This document shows positions 29,662 through 40,829 of a DNA stretch of 64,000 bases, piece after piece (the first letter of the stretch is position 1; each line of letters starts with the position of its first letter). Source of the DNA: Caballeronia calidae (lineage in GTDB: Bacteria > Pseudomonadota > Gammaproteobacteria > Burkholderiales > Burkholderiaceae); assembly GCF_900044055.2 (NCBI RefSeq), contig NZ_FCOX02000003.1, positions 1 to 64,000 of the forward strand, written 5' to 3'. The position numbers and the translations under genes are program-made. The notes under the pieces are model-generated. The model worked only from the letters and a program-made list of their open reading frames with translations, was not told the origin of the DNA and did not search any database.

Positions 29662-31989
29662 ATGGCCAAAGCAACCTATTCCGCGAGCCCGCAGGCATTG
29701 CCGCACCGCATGTCACGGCTCTTCACCGAGATTCGCTGGATTCTCCAGGTCGCGCTCGGACTGTTCCTCGTGATGGCGCTTCTCTCGTACAGCCGCAAGG
29801 ACCCGAGCTGGACGCACGCCGTGAGCGTCGATCACATCGCGAACTGGGCGGGGCGTGTCGGCGCATACACGTCGGACATCCTGCTGCTCATCTTCGGACT
29901 GTCCTCGTACTGGCTGATCGTGCTCCTCGCGCGGCGCATCGTCGCGAACTATCGGCGGCTCGTTCAGCAGACCGCGCAGCCGCCCGTCGCCGATGAAGAC
30001 GCGCCGAAGGACCGCACCTGGCTCGCCGAGGCGTTCGCTTTCGTGCTCGTGCTGCTCGCGAGCGACGGCATCGAGGCGCTGCGCATGTGGTCGCTCAAGG
30101 TGCAGTTGCCGCGCGCGCCCGGCGGCGTGGTCGGCGACGTGATCGCGCGGCATGTCTCGCATGCGCTCGGCTTCACGGGCGCCACGCTCTTTCTGTTGAT
30201 CGCGCTCGCGATCGGCTTGTCGATCTATTTCCGCTTCTCGTGGCTGTCCGTGTGCGAAAAGGTCGGCGACGGCATTCTCAACGCGATCACCGGCGCGCAA
30301 CTGCGCCGCGAAGCCGGGCGCGACCGCAAGCTCGGCGAAGCGGCCGCGGTCAAGCGCGAGGGCAAAGTGGTGCGCTCGCGCGAGAAGAGCGAGGATCACG
30401 AGCCCGTGATGATCGTGCCCGCGGCGCCCACGCCCGCGCGCTCCGAACGCGCCGAGAAGGAAAAGCAGGTGCCGCTCTTCAAGGACCTGCCGGGCGATTC
30501 CACGCTGCCGCCGCTCGCGCTGCTCGATGCGCCGCCGAAGACGCAGGAAACCATCGCCGCCGATACGCTCGAATACACGTCGCGTCTCATCGAGAAGAAG
30601 CTGAAGGATTTCGGCGTCGAGGTGAGCGTGGTCGCGGCCTATCCGGGGCCGGTCGTCACGCGCTACGAAATCGAGCCCGCGACGGGTGTGAAGGGCAGCC
30701 AGATCGTCGGTCTCGCGAAGGATCTCGCGCGCTCGCTGTCGCTCGTGTCGATTCGCGTCGTCGAGACGATTCCGGGCAAGAACTTCATGGCGCTCGAACT
30801 GCCGAACCAGCGCCGTCAGACCGTGAAGCTCTCTGAAATCCTCGGCTCCGAGGTCTACGCGAACGGCGCCTCGCCGCTCACGATGGGCCTCGGCAAGGAC
30901 ATCGGCGGCAATCCGGTCTGCGCCGATCTCGCGAAGATGCCGCACCTGCTCGTCGCGGGCACGACCGGCTCGGGCAAGTCCGTCGGCATCAACGCGATGA
31001 TCCTCTCGCTGCTCTACAAGGCGAGCGCGGAACAGGTGCGCCTCATCCTCATCGATCCGAAGATGCTCGAAATGAGCGTCTACGAAGGCATTCCTCATCT
31101 GCTGTGCCCGGTCGTCACCGACATGCGGCAGGCGGGCCACGCGCTCAACTGGGCGGTCGCGGAGATGGAGCGCCGCTACAAGCTCATGAGCAAGATGGGC
31201 GTGCGCAATCTCGCGAGCTTCAACACGAAGATCGACGAAGCGAAGAAGCGCGACGAAAAGATTCCGAACCCGTTCAGCCTGACGCCGGACGAACCCGAGC
31301 CGCTCACGCGCCTGCCGAACATCGTCGTCGTGATCGACGAGCTCGCCGACCTGATGATGGTCGTCGGCAAGAAGGTGGAAGAGCTGATCGCGCGGATCGC
31401 GCAGAAGGCGCGCGCGGCGGGCATCCATTTGATTCTCGCGACGCAGCGTCCTTCGGTCGATGTGATCACCGGCCTCATCAAGGCGAATGTGCCGACGCGT
31501 ATGGCGTTCCAGGTGTCGTCGAAGATCGATTCGCGCACGATTCTCGATCAGCAGGGCGCCGAGTCGCTGCTCGGCATGGGCGACATGCTGTATCTGCCGC
31601 CGGGCACGGGGCTGCCGGTGCGCGTGCACGGCGCGTTCGTGTCGGACGAGGAAGTGCATCGCGTGGTCGACAAGCTGAAGGAGCACGGCGAGCCGAACTA
31701 TATCGAGGGCATTCTCGAAGGCGGTCTCGCGGGCGACGGCGATGAAGGTTCCGCGGGCGCGGGCGGAGCGGGCGGCGCCGATGGCGAAGCCGATCCTTTG
31801 TACGATCAGGCGGTCGAGGTCGTCATCAAGAACCGGCGCGCGTCGATATCGCTCGTGCAGCGGCATTTGCGCATCGGCTATAACCGGGCGGCGCGCCTGC
31901 TCGAACAGATGGAGAACTCGGGGCTCGTCTCGGCGATGTCGTCGAACGGCAACCGCGAGATCCTCACGCCGGCGCGCGACGCGGAATGA
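29662..31989 (+). CDS. ftsK: DNA translocase FtsK
   Basis: A 775-residue protein that pumps chromosome ends across the division septum. Four N-terminal membrane segments (about 25-45, 70-90, 120-135, 165-190) anchor it at the septum. A short charged linker precedes the motor, with Walker [15 protein letters not shown] near 433 and Walker [14 protein letters not shown]. The winged-helix gamma domain occupies about 711-775 ([20 protein letters not shown]), the part that reads polar KOPS sequences. The linker is far shorter than that of E. coli FtsK. lolA follows. Confidence 0.97.
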   Translation: MAKATYSASPQALPHRMSRLFTEIRWILQVALGLFLVMALLSYSRKDPSWTHAVSVDHIANWAGRVGAYTSDILLLIFGLSSYWLIVLLARRIVANYRRLVQQTAQPPVADEDAPKDRTWLAEAFAFVLVLLASDGIEALRMWSLKVQLPRAPGGVVGDVIARHVSHALGFTGATLFLLIALAIGLSIYFRFSWLSVCEKVGDGILNAITGAQLRREAGRDRKLGEAAAVKREGKVVRSREKSEDHEPVMIVPAAPTPARSERAEKEKQVPLFKDLPGDSTLPPLALLDAPPKTQETIAADTLEYTSRLIEKKLKDFGVEVSVVAAYPGPVVTRYEIEPATGVKGSQIVGLAKDLARSLSLVSIRVVETIPGKNFMALELPNQRRQTVKLSEILGSEVYANGASPLTMGLGKDIGGNPVCADLAKMPHLLVAGTTGSGKSVGINAMILSLLYKASAEQVRLILIDPKMLEMSVYEGIPHLLCPVVTDMRQAGHALNWAVAEMERRYKLMSKMGVRNLASFNTKIDEAKKRDEKIPNPFSLTPDEPEPLTRLPNIVVVIDELADLMMVVGKKVEELIARIAQKARAAGIHLILATQRPSVDVITGLIKANVPTRMAFQVSSKIDSRTILDQQGAESLLGMGDMLYLPPGTGLPVRVHGAFVSDEEVHRVVDKLKEHGEPNYIEGILEGGLAGDGDEGSAGAGGAGGADGEADPLYDQAVEVVIKNRRASISLVQRHLRIGYNRAARLLEQMENSGLVSAMSSNGNREILTPARDAE

Positions 31990-32033
31990 CGCGTCTCATC
32001 ACGCGCGGCGGGCATTACATGGAGAACAAGACG

Positions 32034-32714
32034 ATGAAGCAATACACGGGGCGCACGGCGATCAAGGCAATCGGTGCGGCGATGTTCTCGGCGTCGATGC
32101 TCTTCGCATCGCACGCATTCGCGAGCGGCACGGAACAGTTGAAGGCGTTCGTGTCGCAGGTCCGCGCGGCGCGCGGCGACTTCACGCAGCAGGAGATCAA
32201 GGCGCCGGGCAAGGCGAACAACGGCGCGACGTCGACCACGGTGCCGACCAAGGGCGCCACGTCGAGCGGCACGTTCATGTTTGCGCGGCCGGGCAAGTTC
32301 ATCTGGTCGTATCAGAAGCCGTACTCGCAGATCCTCCAGGCCGATGGCGACAAACTCTACGTCTATGACAAGGATCTCAACCAGGTGACCGTGCGCACGC
32401 TCGGCGGCGCGCTCGGCGCGAGCCCGGCGGCGATCCTCTTCGGCAGCAACGATCTGGAAAAGAACTTCAATCTGCGCGATGCGGGCGAGAAGGGCGGCAT
32501 CGACTGGCTCGAGCTCACGCCGAAGTCGAAGGACACGCAGTTCGAGACGGTCGGCATCGGCTTCAAGGACGGCAACCTGCAGGCGATGGAGCTGCACGAC
32601 GTCTTCGGCAACGTCACGCTGCTCACGTTCTCGAACATCCAGAAGAACCCGCCGATCAAGAGCGATACGTTCAAGTTCACCGTGCCGAAGGGCGCGGACG
32701 TGATCAACGGATAA
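32034..32714 (+). CDS. lolA: Outer-membrane lipoprotein carrier protein LolA
   Basis: A 226-residue periplasmic chaperone that carries lipoproteins from LolCDE to LolB. The signal peptide is [20 protein letters not shown]... ending SHAFA. Mature-domain motifs are [29 protein letters not shown] and [17 protein letters not shown]. The ATG at 32034 has GGAG nine bases upstream; ATG 32019 and the ATG 31986 that overlaps the ftsK stop are alternatives. An insert of about 20 residues, rich in Thr and Ser ([20 protein letters not shown]), interrupts the first beta-strands and is longer than in E. coli LolA. Confidence 0.95.
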   Translation: MKQYTGRTAIKAIGAAMFSASMLFASHAFASGTEQLKAFVSQVRAARGDFTQQEIKAPGKANNGATSTTVPTKGATSSGTFMFARPGKFIWSYQKPYSQILQADGDKLYVYDKDLNQVTVRTLGGALGASPAAILFGSNDLEKNFNLRDAGEKGGIDWLELTPKSKDTQFETVGIGFKDGNLQAMELHDVFGNVTLLTFSNIQKNPPIKSDTFKFTVPKGADVING

Positions 32715-32759
32715 GACGCTGCTGCGCGGCTCCGAGCGGGCCGCGCGATCCTGCATCAG

Positions 32760-33236
32760 TCAACGATAGCTCGTGACGAGCGTCACCGCGGTGCCGGACG
32801 GCGGGGCATCGTCCTTCGTGCGCATCGACAGCGTGCCGCCCATCGCGCCCACGAAATATGCGCCGCTCGGACCGGGCTTCACGACACGCCCCTTGTGATC
32901 CGTGAAGCTGGCGGTCAGGGCGTCCGCGGTGCGCGCCTGGCCCACCACCGACAGCGACACGTCGGCATTGGTCGGACTGTACGGCATTGGCAGGAAGCTC
33001 ACAAAGGTGGTGCCGCCACTCGTGCCGGTTATCTGGGTCGGCGCCGCGGTCGAGCCTTGCGCGTGCGCAGCAGACCCCACGGACATCGCAAACGACGGCG
33101 CCAGAATTGCGCCGATGAACGTGACGGTGCCGCCCGCCGCCGCGGTTGCTTCGCCCGCGATCGAAAAACACGCGGTCGCGCTCATCACGGCGATTTTTCC
33201 AATCAGTGCTGCAACTCTCAGGTTCGCTGTGTTCAT
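32760..33236 (-). CDS. Small exported protein with fimbrial-subunit-like strand motif
   Basis: A 158-residue protein with a signal sequence (MNTANLRVAALIGKIAVMSA onward, about 35 residues). A beta-rich region with GGTVTFIGAILAPSFAMSV follows, which resembles the first strands of type 1 fimbrial subunits. An Ala-rich junction and a C-terminal domain with conserved-looking Gly/Thr turns end at VTLVTSYR. The usual fimbrial cysteine pair is absent and no chaperone or usher gene lies nearby, so it is not called a fimbrin. The ATG at 33236 has GGGGGA upstream. It is encoded convergently to lolA. Confidence 0.7.
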   Translation of the reverse strand: MNTANLRVAALIGKIAVMSATACFSIAGEATAAAGGTVTFIGAILAPSFAMSVGSAAHAQGSTAAPTQITGTSGGTTFVSFLPMPYSPTNADVSLSVVGQARTADALTASFTDHKGRVVKPGPSGAYFVGAMGGTLSMRTKDDAPPSGTAVTLVTSYR

Positions 33237-33369
33237 CTTTTCCCCCATTGAAAAGAAGGTCGTCTGCTTTATCGCGGCTGCATATCCGGCACGGCAGGAA
33301 CGCACATCGGGCCGTCCGGGGGAGGTCGGTGGTCTTATTTTTGAGATGTGTGCCGACAGATATTAGGAG

Positions 33370-33397
33370 AATTCGTATTGGTGGGGCAATACGAATT
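33370..33397. promoter_or_regulatory. Long perfect inverted repeat upstream of the exported protein gene
   Basis: AATTCGTATTG-GTGGGG-CAATACGAATT is an 11-bp perfect inverted repeat in an A/T-rich stretch. It lies after the lysR stop and about 130 bp before the exported-protein start. There is no strong T-run after it, so it fits an operator at least as well as a terminator of lysR. Confidence 0.5.
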
Positions 33398-33453
33398 TGA
33401 TAGTTAAACTGTAAAAATAGGTGTTATTGGTCTGGGGGCATTTCTGCTGTCAA

Positions 33454-33476
33454 TTAACTTGATTAGTGGCAGTTAA
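33454..33476. promoter_or_regulatory. TTAACT-N11-AGTTAA inverted repeat
   Basis: TTAACT and AGTTAA are separated by 11 bp, which fits the T-N11-A spacing of LysR-type sites. The half-site core GTTAA/TTAAC also occurs in the inverted repeat at 34449-34477 upstream of the adjacent lysR gene. Confidence 0.4.
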
Positions 33477-33500
33477 ATCGACATGCGCTTGCTGTGAATA

Positions 33501-34442
33501 TCAGGCGTGGGCGGCTTGCATGTCGGCGATGAATGCCTCCACGATCTCGTGCTTCGCACCGCGCGCGACATTCCCGCGCTCGGCGCGCGTGACCATCTGA
33601 AACGCGACGCGATAGCGCATCGACTTCGGGTTCAGCGGCGCGAGCAGACCTTCCTTCACGTAGGGCGCGGCAAAATGCTCGGGCAGATAGCCGAGATGGC
33701 GTCCCGACAGCACGAGCATCGCGACGGCCTCCATGTTGTCCGCGACCGCGCCGATCTTGCGCGGCGTGAGTTCGCCCGCTTCGGGCAGCGGATAGCTGCG
33801 CCACGCCCAGTCGTGCTCGAACGCCTGCGCGACGCCGACGCGTCCCGCGCGCGCGAACAACGGATGCTCGCGTCCGCAGTACGCCAGTTGATCCTCCGCG
33901 AAAATCTCCGTGTATTCGAGCGACGGCACGCGATGCCAGAAGTAGCCGATCGCCATCTGAATCCGCTCCGACAGCAGCATTTCCTCGAGCTCGCCCGGCG
34001 AGCGCACGAGCACCGCGAAGCGCACGGATTCGTCGCGCTGCCGGAAGCGAGCGATCGCCTGGCTGACGCGCGCGTTCGCGCTGACCGGCGTATTGCCGAT
34101 CATCCCGAGCGTGAGCGTGCCGACGAGCTTCTTGCCGACGTTGCGCGCAGTCGAGTCGAACGTGTCGATGGCTCCGAGCAGCGTCCGGCACGCCTCGACG
34201 AACTGCTCGCCGCGCGAGGTCAGCGCGAAGCCGCCGCGCCCGCGCTCGCACAGCCGGTAGCCGAGCCGCGTTTCTAGAGTGGCGAGCTGCGTGCTGATGG
34301 TCGACTGGCCGACGTTGAGCGTCGCCTGTGCCGACGAGACGCCGCCCGCATCGACGATGGCGAGAAACACGCGGATCAGGCGCAGATCGAGATCGGAGAG
34401 ATGAGTGAACATGGGCGCCGCCGCCGATACATCGATGGACAT
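33501..34442 (-). CDS. LysR-family transcriptional regulator
   Basis: A 313-residue regulator. The winged helix-turn-helix is at about 16-75 (LRLIRVFLAIVDAGGVSSAQ, then TISTQLATLETRLGYRL). The periplasmic-binding-like effector domain runs from about 100 onward (VGTLTLGMIGNTPVSANARV). The ATG at 34442 is taken; ATG 34412 (MFTHLSDLDLRLIR) is also plausible and would leave more room for the operator. It is divergent from an agmatinase-family gene across 87 bp with a perfect inverted repeat, the classic LysR arrangement. By analogy with GbuR-type regulators it probably senses a guanidino compound. Confidence 0.92.
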   Translation of the reverse strand: MSIDVSAAAPMFTHLSDLDLRLIRVFLAIVDAGGVSSAQATLNVGQSTISTQLATLETRLGYRLCERGRGGFALTSRGEQFVEACRTLLGAIDTFDSTARNVGKKLVGTLTLGMIGNTPVSANARVSQAIARFRQRDESVRFAVLVRSPGELEEMLLSERIQMAIGYFWHRVPSLEYTEIFAEDQLAYCGREHPLFARAGRVGVAQAFEHDWAWRSYPLPEAGELTPRKIGAVADNMEAVAMLVLSGRHLGYLPEHFAAPYVKEGLLAPLNPKSMRYRVAFQMVTRAERGNVARGAKHEIVEAFIADMQAAHA

Positions 34443-34448
34443 CGATGT

Positions 34449-34477
34449 GAAGTTAATTTCATCGCCATTTTAACTTC
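34449..34477. promoter_or_regulatory. LysR operator candidate, 8-bp inverted repeat
   Basis: GAAGTTAA and TTAACTTC are perfect inverted copies separated by 13 bp, between lysR and the ureohydrolase gene, 52 bp before its ATG. Confidence 0.6.
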
Positions 34478-34529
34478 GCCCGGAAGCGGCTATTAATTGT
34501 CAGGTGACCACTCGCATTCATCTGACGCC

Positions 34530-35546
34530 ATGAATACATCCTCGCTTTTCGCGCCGGCCGAGCACTTCGATTCGCACTTCCTCGAACAGCGCGCCGAGCG
34601 CCCGCAGCCGCTTTCAGGCAACCAGATGCCGCGCTGCGGCGGCATCACGACGATGATGCGCCTGCCGCACGTCCAGTCGGCGCAAGGGCTGGATGCATGC
34701 TTCGTCGGCGTGCCGTTCGATCTCGGCACGTCTAACCGCACCGGCGCTCGCTTCGGTCCGCGCCAGGTGCGTAGCGAGTCCGTGCTGCTGCGCCCCTACA
34801 ACATGGCGACGCGCGCCGCGCCCTTCGATTCGCTGCGCGTCGCGGATATCGGCGATGTCGCGATCAATCCGTACAACCTGCTCGATTCGATCGACCGCAT
34901 CGAGCGCGCGTATCGCGAGATCCTGAAGCACGGCTGCAAGCCGCTCACGCTCGGCGGCGATCACACCATCGCGCTGCCGATCCTGCGCGCGATCCACGCG
35001 AAGCACGGCAAGGTCGGACTGATCCATATCGATGCCCACGCCGACGTCAACGACACCATGTTCGGCGAGAAGATCGCGCACGGCACGCCGTTTCGGCGCG
35101 CGGTGGAAGAAGGTCTGCTCGACTGCTCGCGCGTCGTGCAGATCGGCCTGCGCGGAACGGGCTACGAGGCCGGCGATTTCGACTGGTGCCGCGAGCAGGG
35201 CTTTCGCGTCGTGCAGACGGAGGAATGCTGGAACAAGTCGCTCGCGCCGCTGATGGCCGAAGTGCGCGCGCAAATGGGCGATGGCCCCGTCTACATCACG
35301 TTCGATATCGACGGCATCGATCCGGCGTTCGCGCCCGGCACGGGGACGCCGGAGATCGCGGGACTCACCGTGCCGCAAGCGCTGGAAATCGTGCGCGGCG
35401 CGCGCGGGCTGAATATCGTCGGTGCGGATCTGGTGGAAGTCGCACCGCCGTACGACCCGTTCGGCACGACCGCGCTGCTCGGCGCGAATCTCGCGTTCGA
35501 ACTGCTGTGCGTGCTGCCGGGCGTGGAGTATCGGGCGTCGAAGTAA
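34530..35546 (+). CDS. Agmatinase-family ureohydrolase (agmatinase or guanidinobutyrase)
   Basis: A 338-residue binuclear metal hydrolase that releases urea from a guanidino substrate. Metal-binding motifs are LGGDHTIALPILRAI, HIDAHADVNDTMFG (the DAHxD motif) and TFDIDGIDPAFAPGTGTPE (the DxD motif). GARFGPRQVRSESVLLRPYN is typical of the agmatinase/guanidinobutyrase branch rather than arginase. The substrate cannot be fixed from sequence alone. The neighbouring LysR gene and NCS1 permease resemble the guanidinobutyrate (gbu) type of setting in pseudomonads, which would favour guanidinobutyrase; that is inference. ATG 34530 is the first true ATG in frame. Confidence 0.9.
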   Translation: MNTSSLFAPAEHFDSHFLEQRAERPQPLSGNQMPRCGGITTMMRLPHVQSAQGLDACFVGVPFDLGTSNRTGARFGPRQVRSESVLLRPYNMATRAAPFDSLRVADIGDVAINPYNLLDSIDRIERAYREILKHGCKPLTLGGDHTIALPILRAIHAKHGKVGLIHIDAHADVNDTMFGEKIAHGTPFRRAVEEGLLDCSRVVQIGLRGTGYEAGDFDWCREQGFRVVQTEECWNKSLAPLMAEVRAQMGDGPVYITFDIDGIDPAFAPGTGTPEIAGLTVPQALEIVRGARGLNIVGADLVEVAPPYDPFGTTALLGANLAFELLCVLPGVEYRASK

Positions 35547-35572
35547 CGCGGTAGTTGCGTGCGCTGATAGTG

Positions 35573-35596
35573 AAAAGCCGCCATTCGGCGGCTTTT
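35573..35596. terminator. Bidirectional rho-independent terminator
   Basis: AAAAGCCGCC-ATTC-GGCGGCTTTT lies between the converging ureohydrolase and permease genes, with T-runs on both strands. Confidence 0.9.
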
Positions 35597-35613
35597 CTTC
35601 TTGAAGACGCCTA

Positions 35614-36933
35614 TCAGGCGTATGCGCGACGCCTTCCCGACACGAGCAGCAGATAGCACACGGCGCCGAGCGCGAGCGCGGGCAGCGTCGCGCCGAGATT
35701 CGGCAGCCATTGATTGATCGCGTGATACGCGGCAATCCCGATGCCCCACGCGATGAACGCGCTCACGTGCCAGCCGCCCGAATAGCCGTAGCGGCCATCG
35801 ACAGACCCGAGCGCGGCCGTATCGATGCGGCGCTTTCTCACGATGAAGTGATCCGCGAGCACGACGCCGAAAAGCGGCGCGAACACCGAGCCGATCAGGA
35901 GCAGGAAGTTCTGGTACTTGCCCATCTCCACGACGAGCGCGACCAGCGTGCACAGCGCGCCGAACGCGCACGAGAGCATCGGCACGCCGGCGCGCGCCCA
36001 GAACGTGCCCGTTGATACGGCCGCCGAGTGGATATCGGCGAAGGCGTTGTCGGTTTCGTCGATCAGGATGAGAAAGAGCGCGAGGCCGCCGCCTGCCTGC
36101 GCGAACGCGGTGGTGAGAAGCGCATCGCCGCCGCCTGCCGCGAGTCCGTAGATCGCGCCGAGCGCATAGAACCACAGATTCGCGATGCCGTAGCCGAAGA
36201 GCGTGCCGCGAAACGCGCCGCCGGGACTCTTGCCGAAGCGCGTGTAATCGGCGATCAGCGGCAGCCATGACAGCGGCATCGCGACGACCAGATCGATGCC
36301 CGCGCCGAACGCCATTTCGCCGGTTCCGGCGCGCGCCATCAGCGCGGCGAGATCGTGCTTGGCGAGCAGATTCCACGTGAGCCAGCCCGCGCCGCCGAGC
36401 AGCAGCCAGATGCCCCAGGTCCGCAGGAAGCGCCGCACGAACGAGAGCGGGCCGCTCACCGCGAGCAGTGTCGCGAGCGCGCCGAAGATGAGCGTCCAGA
36501 CGAGCGGCATCGAGAAGTGGAACGACTGCTTCGCGAGGGCTTCGGCGGAATCGCGCATCACGATGATCTCGAACGAGCCCCAGCCGACGAGCTGTATCGC
36601 ATTGAGCACCGCGGGCACCGACGCGCCGCGCACGCCGAGCGTCGGCCGCAGCGACGACATCGCCGCGAGCCCCGTATCGGTGCCGACGACGCCCGCGAGC
36701 GCGAGCAGCACGACGCCGATCACCGTGCCGATGACGATCGCCGCGAGCGCATGCGGCAGCGATAGGCCCGGCACGAGCAGCGCGCCCGCCTGCGCGACCA
36801 GGAGGCCGATGCCGAGCGAGAACCACAGCGCGAAGGCGTCGCTCGTGCCGAAGGCGCGCCGCTCGGGCGGCACGGGCGTGAGCGGCGCGTACGTGGCGCT
36901 GCTGTCGATATCGCCGAGAGTGTCTTGCTGCAT
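35614..36933 (-). CDS. NCS1-family permease (cytosine/purine/allantoin type)
   Basis: A 439-residue inner-membrane protein with about twelve transmembrane helices. The N-terminal part has SDAFALWFSLGIGLLVAQAG, and the first repeats have ALAAIVIGTVIGVVLLAL. It resembles CodB and related nucleobase transporters. The solute here is not determined by sequence. Its position next to a ureohydrolase and LysR gene suggests it may bring in a guanidino or related nitrogen compound. The gene converges on the ureohydrolase and shares its terminator. Confidence 0.88.
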   Translation of the reverse strand: MQQDTLGDIDSSATYAPLTPVPPERRAFGTSDAFALWFSLGIGLLVAQAGALLVPGLSLPHALAAIVIGTVIGVVLLALAGVVGTDTGLAAMSSLRPTLGVRGASVPAVLNAIQLVGWGSFEIIVMRDSAEALAKQSFHFSMPLVWTLIFGALATLLAVSGPLSFVRRFLRTWGIWLLLGGAGWLTWNLLAKHDLAALMARAGTGEMAFGAGIDLVVAMPLSWLPLIADYTRFGKSPGGAFRGTLFGYGIANLWFYALGAIYGLAAGGGDALLTTAFAQAGGGLALFLILIDETDNAFADIHSAAVSTGTFWARAGVPMLSCAFGALCTLVALVVEMGKYQNFLLLIGSVFAPLFGVVLADHFIVRKRRIDTAALGSVDGRYGYSGGWHVSAFIAWGIGIAAYHAINQWLPNLGATLPALALGAVCYLLLVSGRRRAYA

Positions 36934-37153
36934 GGAATAGCGTCCCTATATTGTCTGGTCGAGCCGAACGTGTCCGCGCGCGCGGCTGTCATAATTATCC
37001 GATTCTGCGGTCCGATTGCCCCGCGCGACAACCTGGCCGAATGGCCGATGCACGAGCGCGCTGCAAAAGGGCAAGATTATCGCCGCGTTTGGCTCAACCG
37101 CGCTCGTCGATCCGATCGAGCGCCTTCGCGCATCCATTGCGCCCGACAAGCAC

Positions 37154-38470
37154 ATGTTCGAAGAAAACCGTGGCACCGTTCCGCTCGCGGAGCGCCTGCG
37201 CCCTCGCACCATCGACGACGTGATCGGCCAGAAGCATCTGCTCGGTCAAGCCAAGCCGCTGCGCGTCGCGTTCGAATCCGGCGAGGCGCATTCGATGATT
37301 CTCTGGGGCCCGCCCGGCGTCGGCAAGACCACGCTCGCGCGCCTCATGGCCGATGCGTTCCATGCGCAGTTCATCTCGCTTTCGGCGGTGCTGTCCGGCG
37401 TGAAGGATATCCGCGAGGCCGTGGAGACCGCGCAGATCCATCGCGCGAACGGGCATCAGACGCTCGTGTTCGTCGACGAGGTGCATCGCTTCAACAAGAG
37501 CCAGCAGGATGCGTTCTTGCCGCACGTCGAATCGGGGCTGTTCGTATTCGTCGGCGCGACGACGGAGAATCCGTCGTTCGAAGTGAACAGCGCGTTGTTG
37601 TCGCGTGCGGCGGTGTATGTGCTGAAGAGCCTCGACGCCGACGAGCTGAAGGAGCTGCTCGAGCGCGCCACCAAAGAACTCGGCGGCCTGACATTCACCG
37701 ACGAAGCCCGCGACGCGCTGATCGGCTCCGCCGACGGCGATGGCCGCAAGCTGCTGAACAACCTCGAAATCGTCGCGCGCGCGGCGGCGCAGCAAAAGCA
37801 GACCGACGTCGACGGCGCGTTGCTCGGCAGCGCGCTCGCGGAGAATCTGCGGCGCTTCGACAAGGGCGGCGACGCGTTCTACGACCAGATCAGCGCGCTG
37901 CACAAATCGGTGCGCGGCAGCAATCCCGACGCGGCGCTCTACTGGTTCTGCCGCATGCTCGACGGCGGCGCCGATCCGCGTTATATGGCGCGGCGCATCG
38001 TGCGCATGGCGTGGGAGGATATCGGTCTCGCCGATCCGCGCGCCGCGCGCATCGCGCTGGATGCAGCGGAAACCTACGAGCGGCTCGGCACGCCGGAAGG
38101 CGAACTGGCGCTCGGCCAGGCATTGATCTATCTGGCCGTCGCGCCGAAATCGAACGCCGGCTACAACGCGTACAACGAGGCGCGGCGCTTCGTCGGCAAA
38201 GATCAGTCGCGCGGCGTGCCGGTACATCTGCGCAACGCGCCGACCAAGCTGATGAAGGAACTCGGCTACGGCCACGAATACCGCTACGCGCACGACGAGC
38301 CCGATGCCTACGCGGCCGGCGAAACCTATCTGCCCGACGGCATGCGCGATCCGCACTGGTATCAGCCGACACCGCGCGGGCTCGAAGGCAAGATCGGCGA
38401 AAAGCTCGCGCGTCTCGCGGAACTCGACGAAGCGTGGCGGCGCGAGCATCGCGACGAGAAGAAGCGCTGA
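37154..38470 (+). CDS. rarA: Replication-associated recombination protein A (RarA/MgsA)
   Basis: A 438-residue AAA+ ATPase acting at stalled replication forks. N-terminal PLAERLRPRTIDDVIGQKHL is followed by Walker A GPPGVGKTTLARLMA (about 53-67) and Walker B FVDEVHRFNKSQQD. The C-terminal tetramerisation region has SVRGSNPDAALYWFCRML. Length matches the 447-residue E. coli protein when ATG 37154 (MFEENRGTVPLAE) is used; a longer TTG-initiated frame is not family-like. serS follows on the same strand, the ancestral neighbour. Confidence 0.96.
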   Translation: MFEENRGTVPLAERLRPRTIDDVIGQKHLLGQAKPLRVAFESGEAHSMILWGPPGVGKTTLARLMADAFHAQFISLSAVLSGVKDIREAVETAQIHRANGHQTLVFVDEVHRFNKSQQDAFLPHVESGLFVFVGATTENPSFEVNSALLSRAAVYVLKSLDADELKELLERATKELGGLTFTDEARDALIGSADGDGRKLLNNLEIVARAAAQQKQTDVDGALLGSALAENLRRFDKGGDAFYDQISALHKSVRGSNPDAALYWFCRMLDGGADPRYMARRIVRMAWEDIGLADPRAARIALDAAETYERLGTPEGELALGQALIYLAVAPKSNAGYNAYNEARRFVGKDQSRGVPVHLRNAPTKLMKELGYGHEYRYAHDEPDAYAAGETYLPDGMRDPHWYQPTPRGLEGKIGEKLARLAELDEAWRREHRDEKKR

Positions 38471-38548
38471 AATCGCCGCCGTTCGTTTCGCACGCGGGCC
38501 AATGGCGTTTCGCCATGCGCACCGCCGATTGCGCCCGTCGCGCGATGA

Positions 38549-39895
<1,347 letters not shown>

Positions 39896-39916
39896 CGTTA
39901 ATTTTCAAAAAGGGGC

Positions 39917-39945
39917 TTGGAAACGTCAGAAGACTTCGATATACT
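39917..39945 (+). promoter_or_regulatory. Sigma-70 promoter of tRNA-Ser(CGA)
   Basis: TTGGAA and TATACT are separated by exactly 17 bp, about 78 bp before the tRNA. Confidence 0.65.
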
Positions 39946-40022
39946 TTCGTTCTTCGTTGAGCAACGACCCGCTTAACGAAGGCCGATCGAAGCGAGTGAA
40001 GTGAAGCGCCCGGTTGGTAGAC

Positions 40023-40113
<91 letters not shown>

Positions 40114-40121
40114 AAATTCTG

Positions 40122-40156
40122 AAACCCCGCAAGTCGAAAGGCTTGCGGGGTTTTGC
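40122..40156 (+). terminator. Rho-independent terminator after tRNA-Ser
   Basis: AAACCCCGCAAG pairs with CTTGCGGGGTTT, followed by TGCTTTT. Confidence 0.88.
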
Positions 40157-40221
40157 TTTTGGTCGGCAGGTTGCTTGAAGCGGCGTCGCGCCGGGCGGCC
40201 GCCGCTTATATCTCGCTTACC

Positions 40222-40572
40222 TCAGGTCGTACACCGCGCAATATCGAACCGCAGTTCCGGCTCCGGCACGCCGCCATCATCGCCCGACGACTGCTGTACC
40301 TTCACGATCGAGCCATAAGCCGAAGGCGTCAGCGTCACGAGCCAGGCGTTCGATCCGACCATCAGCTCCGTCGATCCCTGATCGCGTCTCGTCTGCGCGG
40401 ACGGAATCATGCGTTGCAGACAACTCGAAATATCCGACGCGGCCCGCGCCGACGAAACATGAATCACAGGCTTGGACGCGCGCAACTCGGGACCGCTCGT
40501 CGAGCTGCACGCGGCGAGGGCGGCGACGCCCGTGAAGACAGCGCCCAGGTAGGCAAATCGATGCGAGTTCAT
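40222..40572 (-). CDS. Small putative lipoprotein of unknown function
   Basis: A 116-residue protein with a lipoprotein signal peptide ending VAALAACSS (lipobox LAAC, Cys about 24). The mature part is a single small domain of about 90 residues with two further Cys residues, near SSCLQRM and at the C-terminus ARCTT, which could form a disulfide. I do not recognise the family. It starts at ATG 40572 and is divergent from map. Confidence 0.75.
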   Translation of the reverse strand: MNSHRFAYLGAVFTGVAALAACSSTSGPELRASKPVIHVSSARAASDISSCLQRMIPSAQTRRDQGSTELMVGSNAWLVTLTPSAYGSIVKVQQSSGDDGGVPEPELRFDIARCTT

Positions 40573-40829
40573 ACCGCTCCGGCAAGTTCGAAACCGCGAC
40601 ACTAAAACACAAACAAGCGCTCGTCACAAGGGCGCGCAACCAACGCGGCTCATCCGAAAACAACACACTGGAAGCCTCGAAATGCAGCGCGCAAGCGCCT
40701 TTCCAAGCGGCGACCGTCGGCGGGAGTGCTATCATCGGCCCCATTGTCCTCGCGCATCGCCTGTCTGAAACACAGACGAAAACGCGCGTGGGCAGCACGC
40801 ATCCGGCACGAACCCATTCGCATTGCTCA

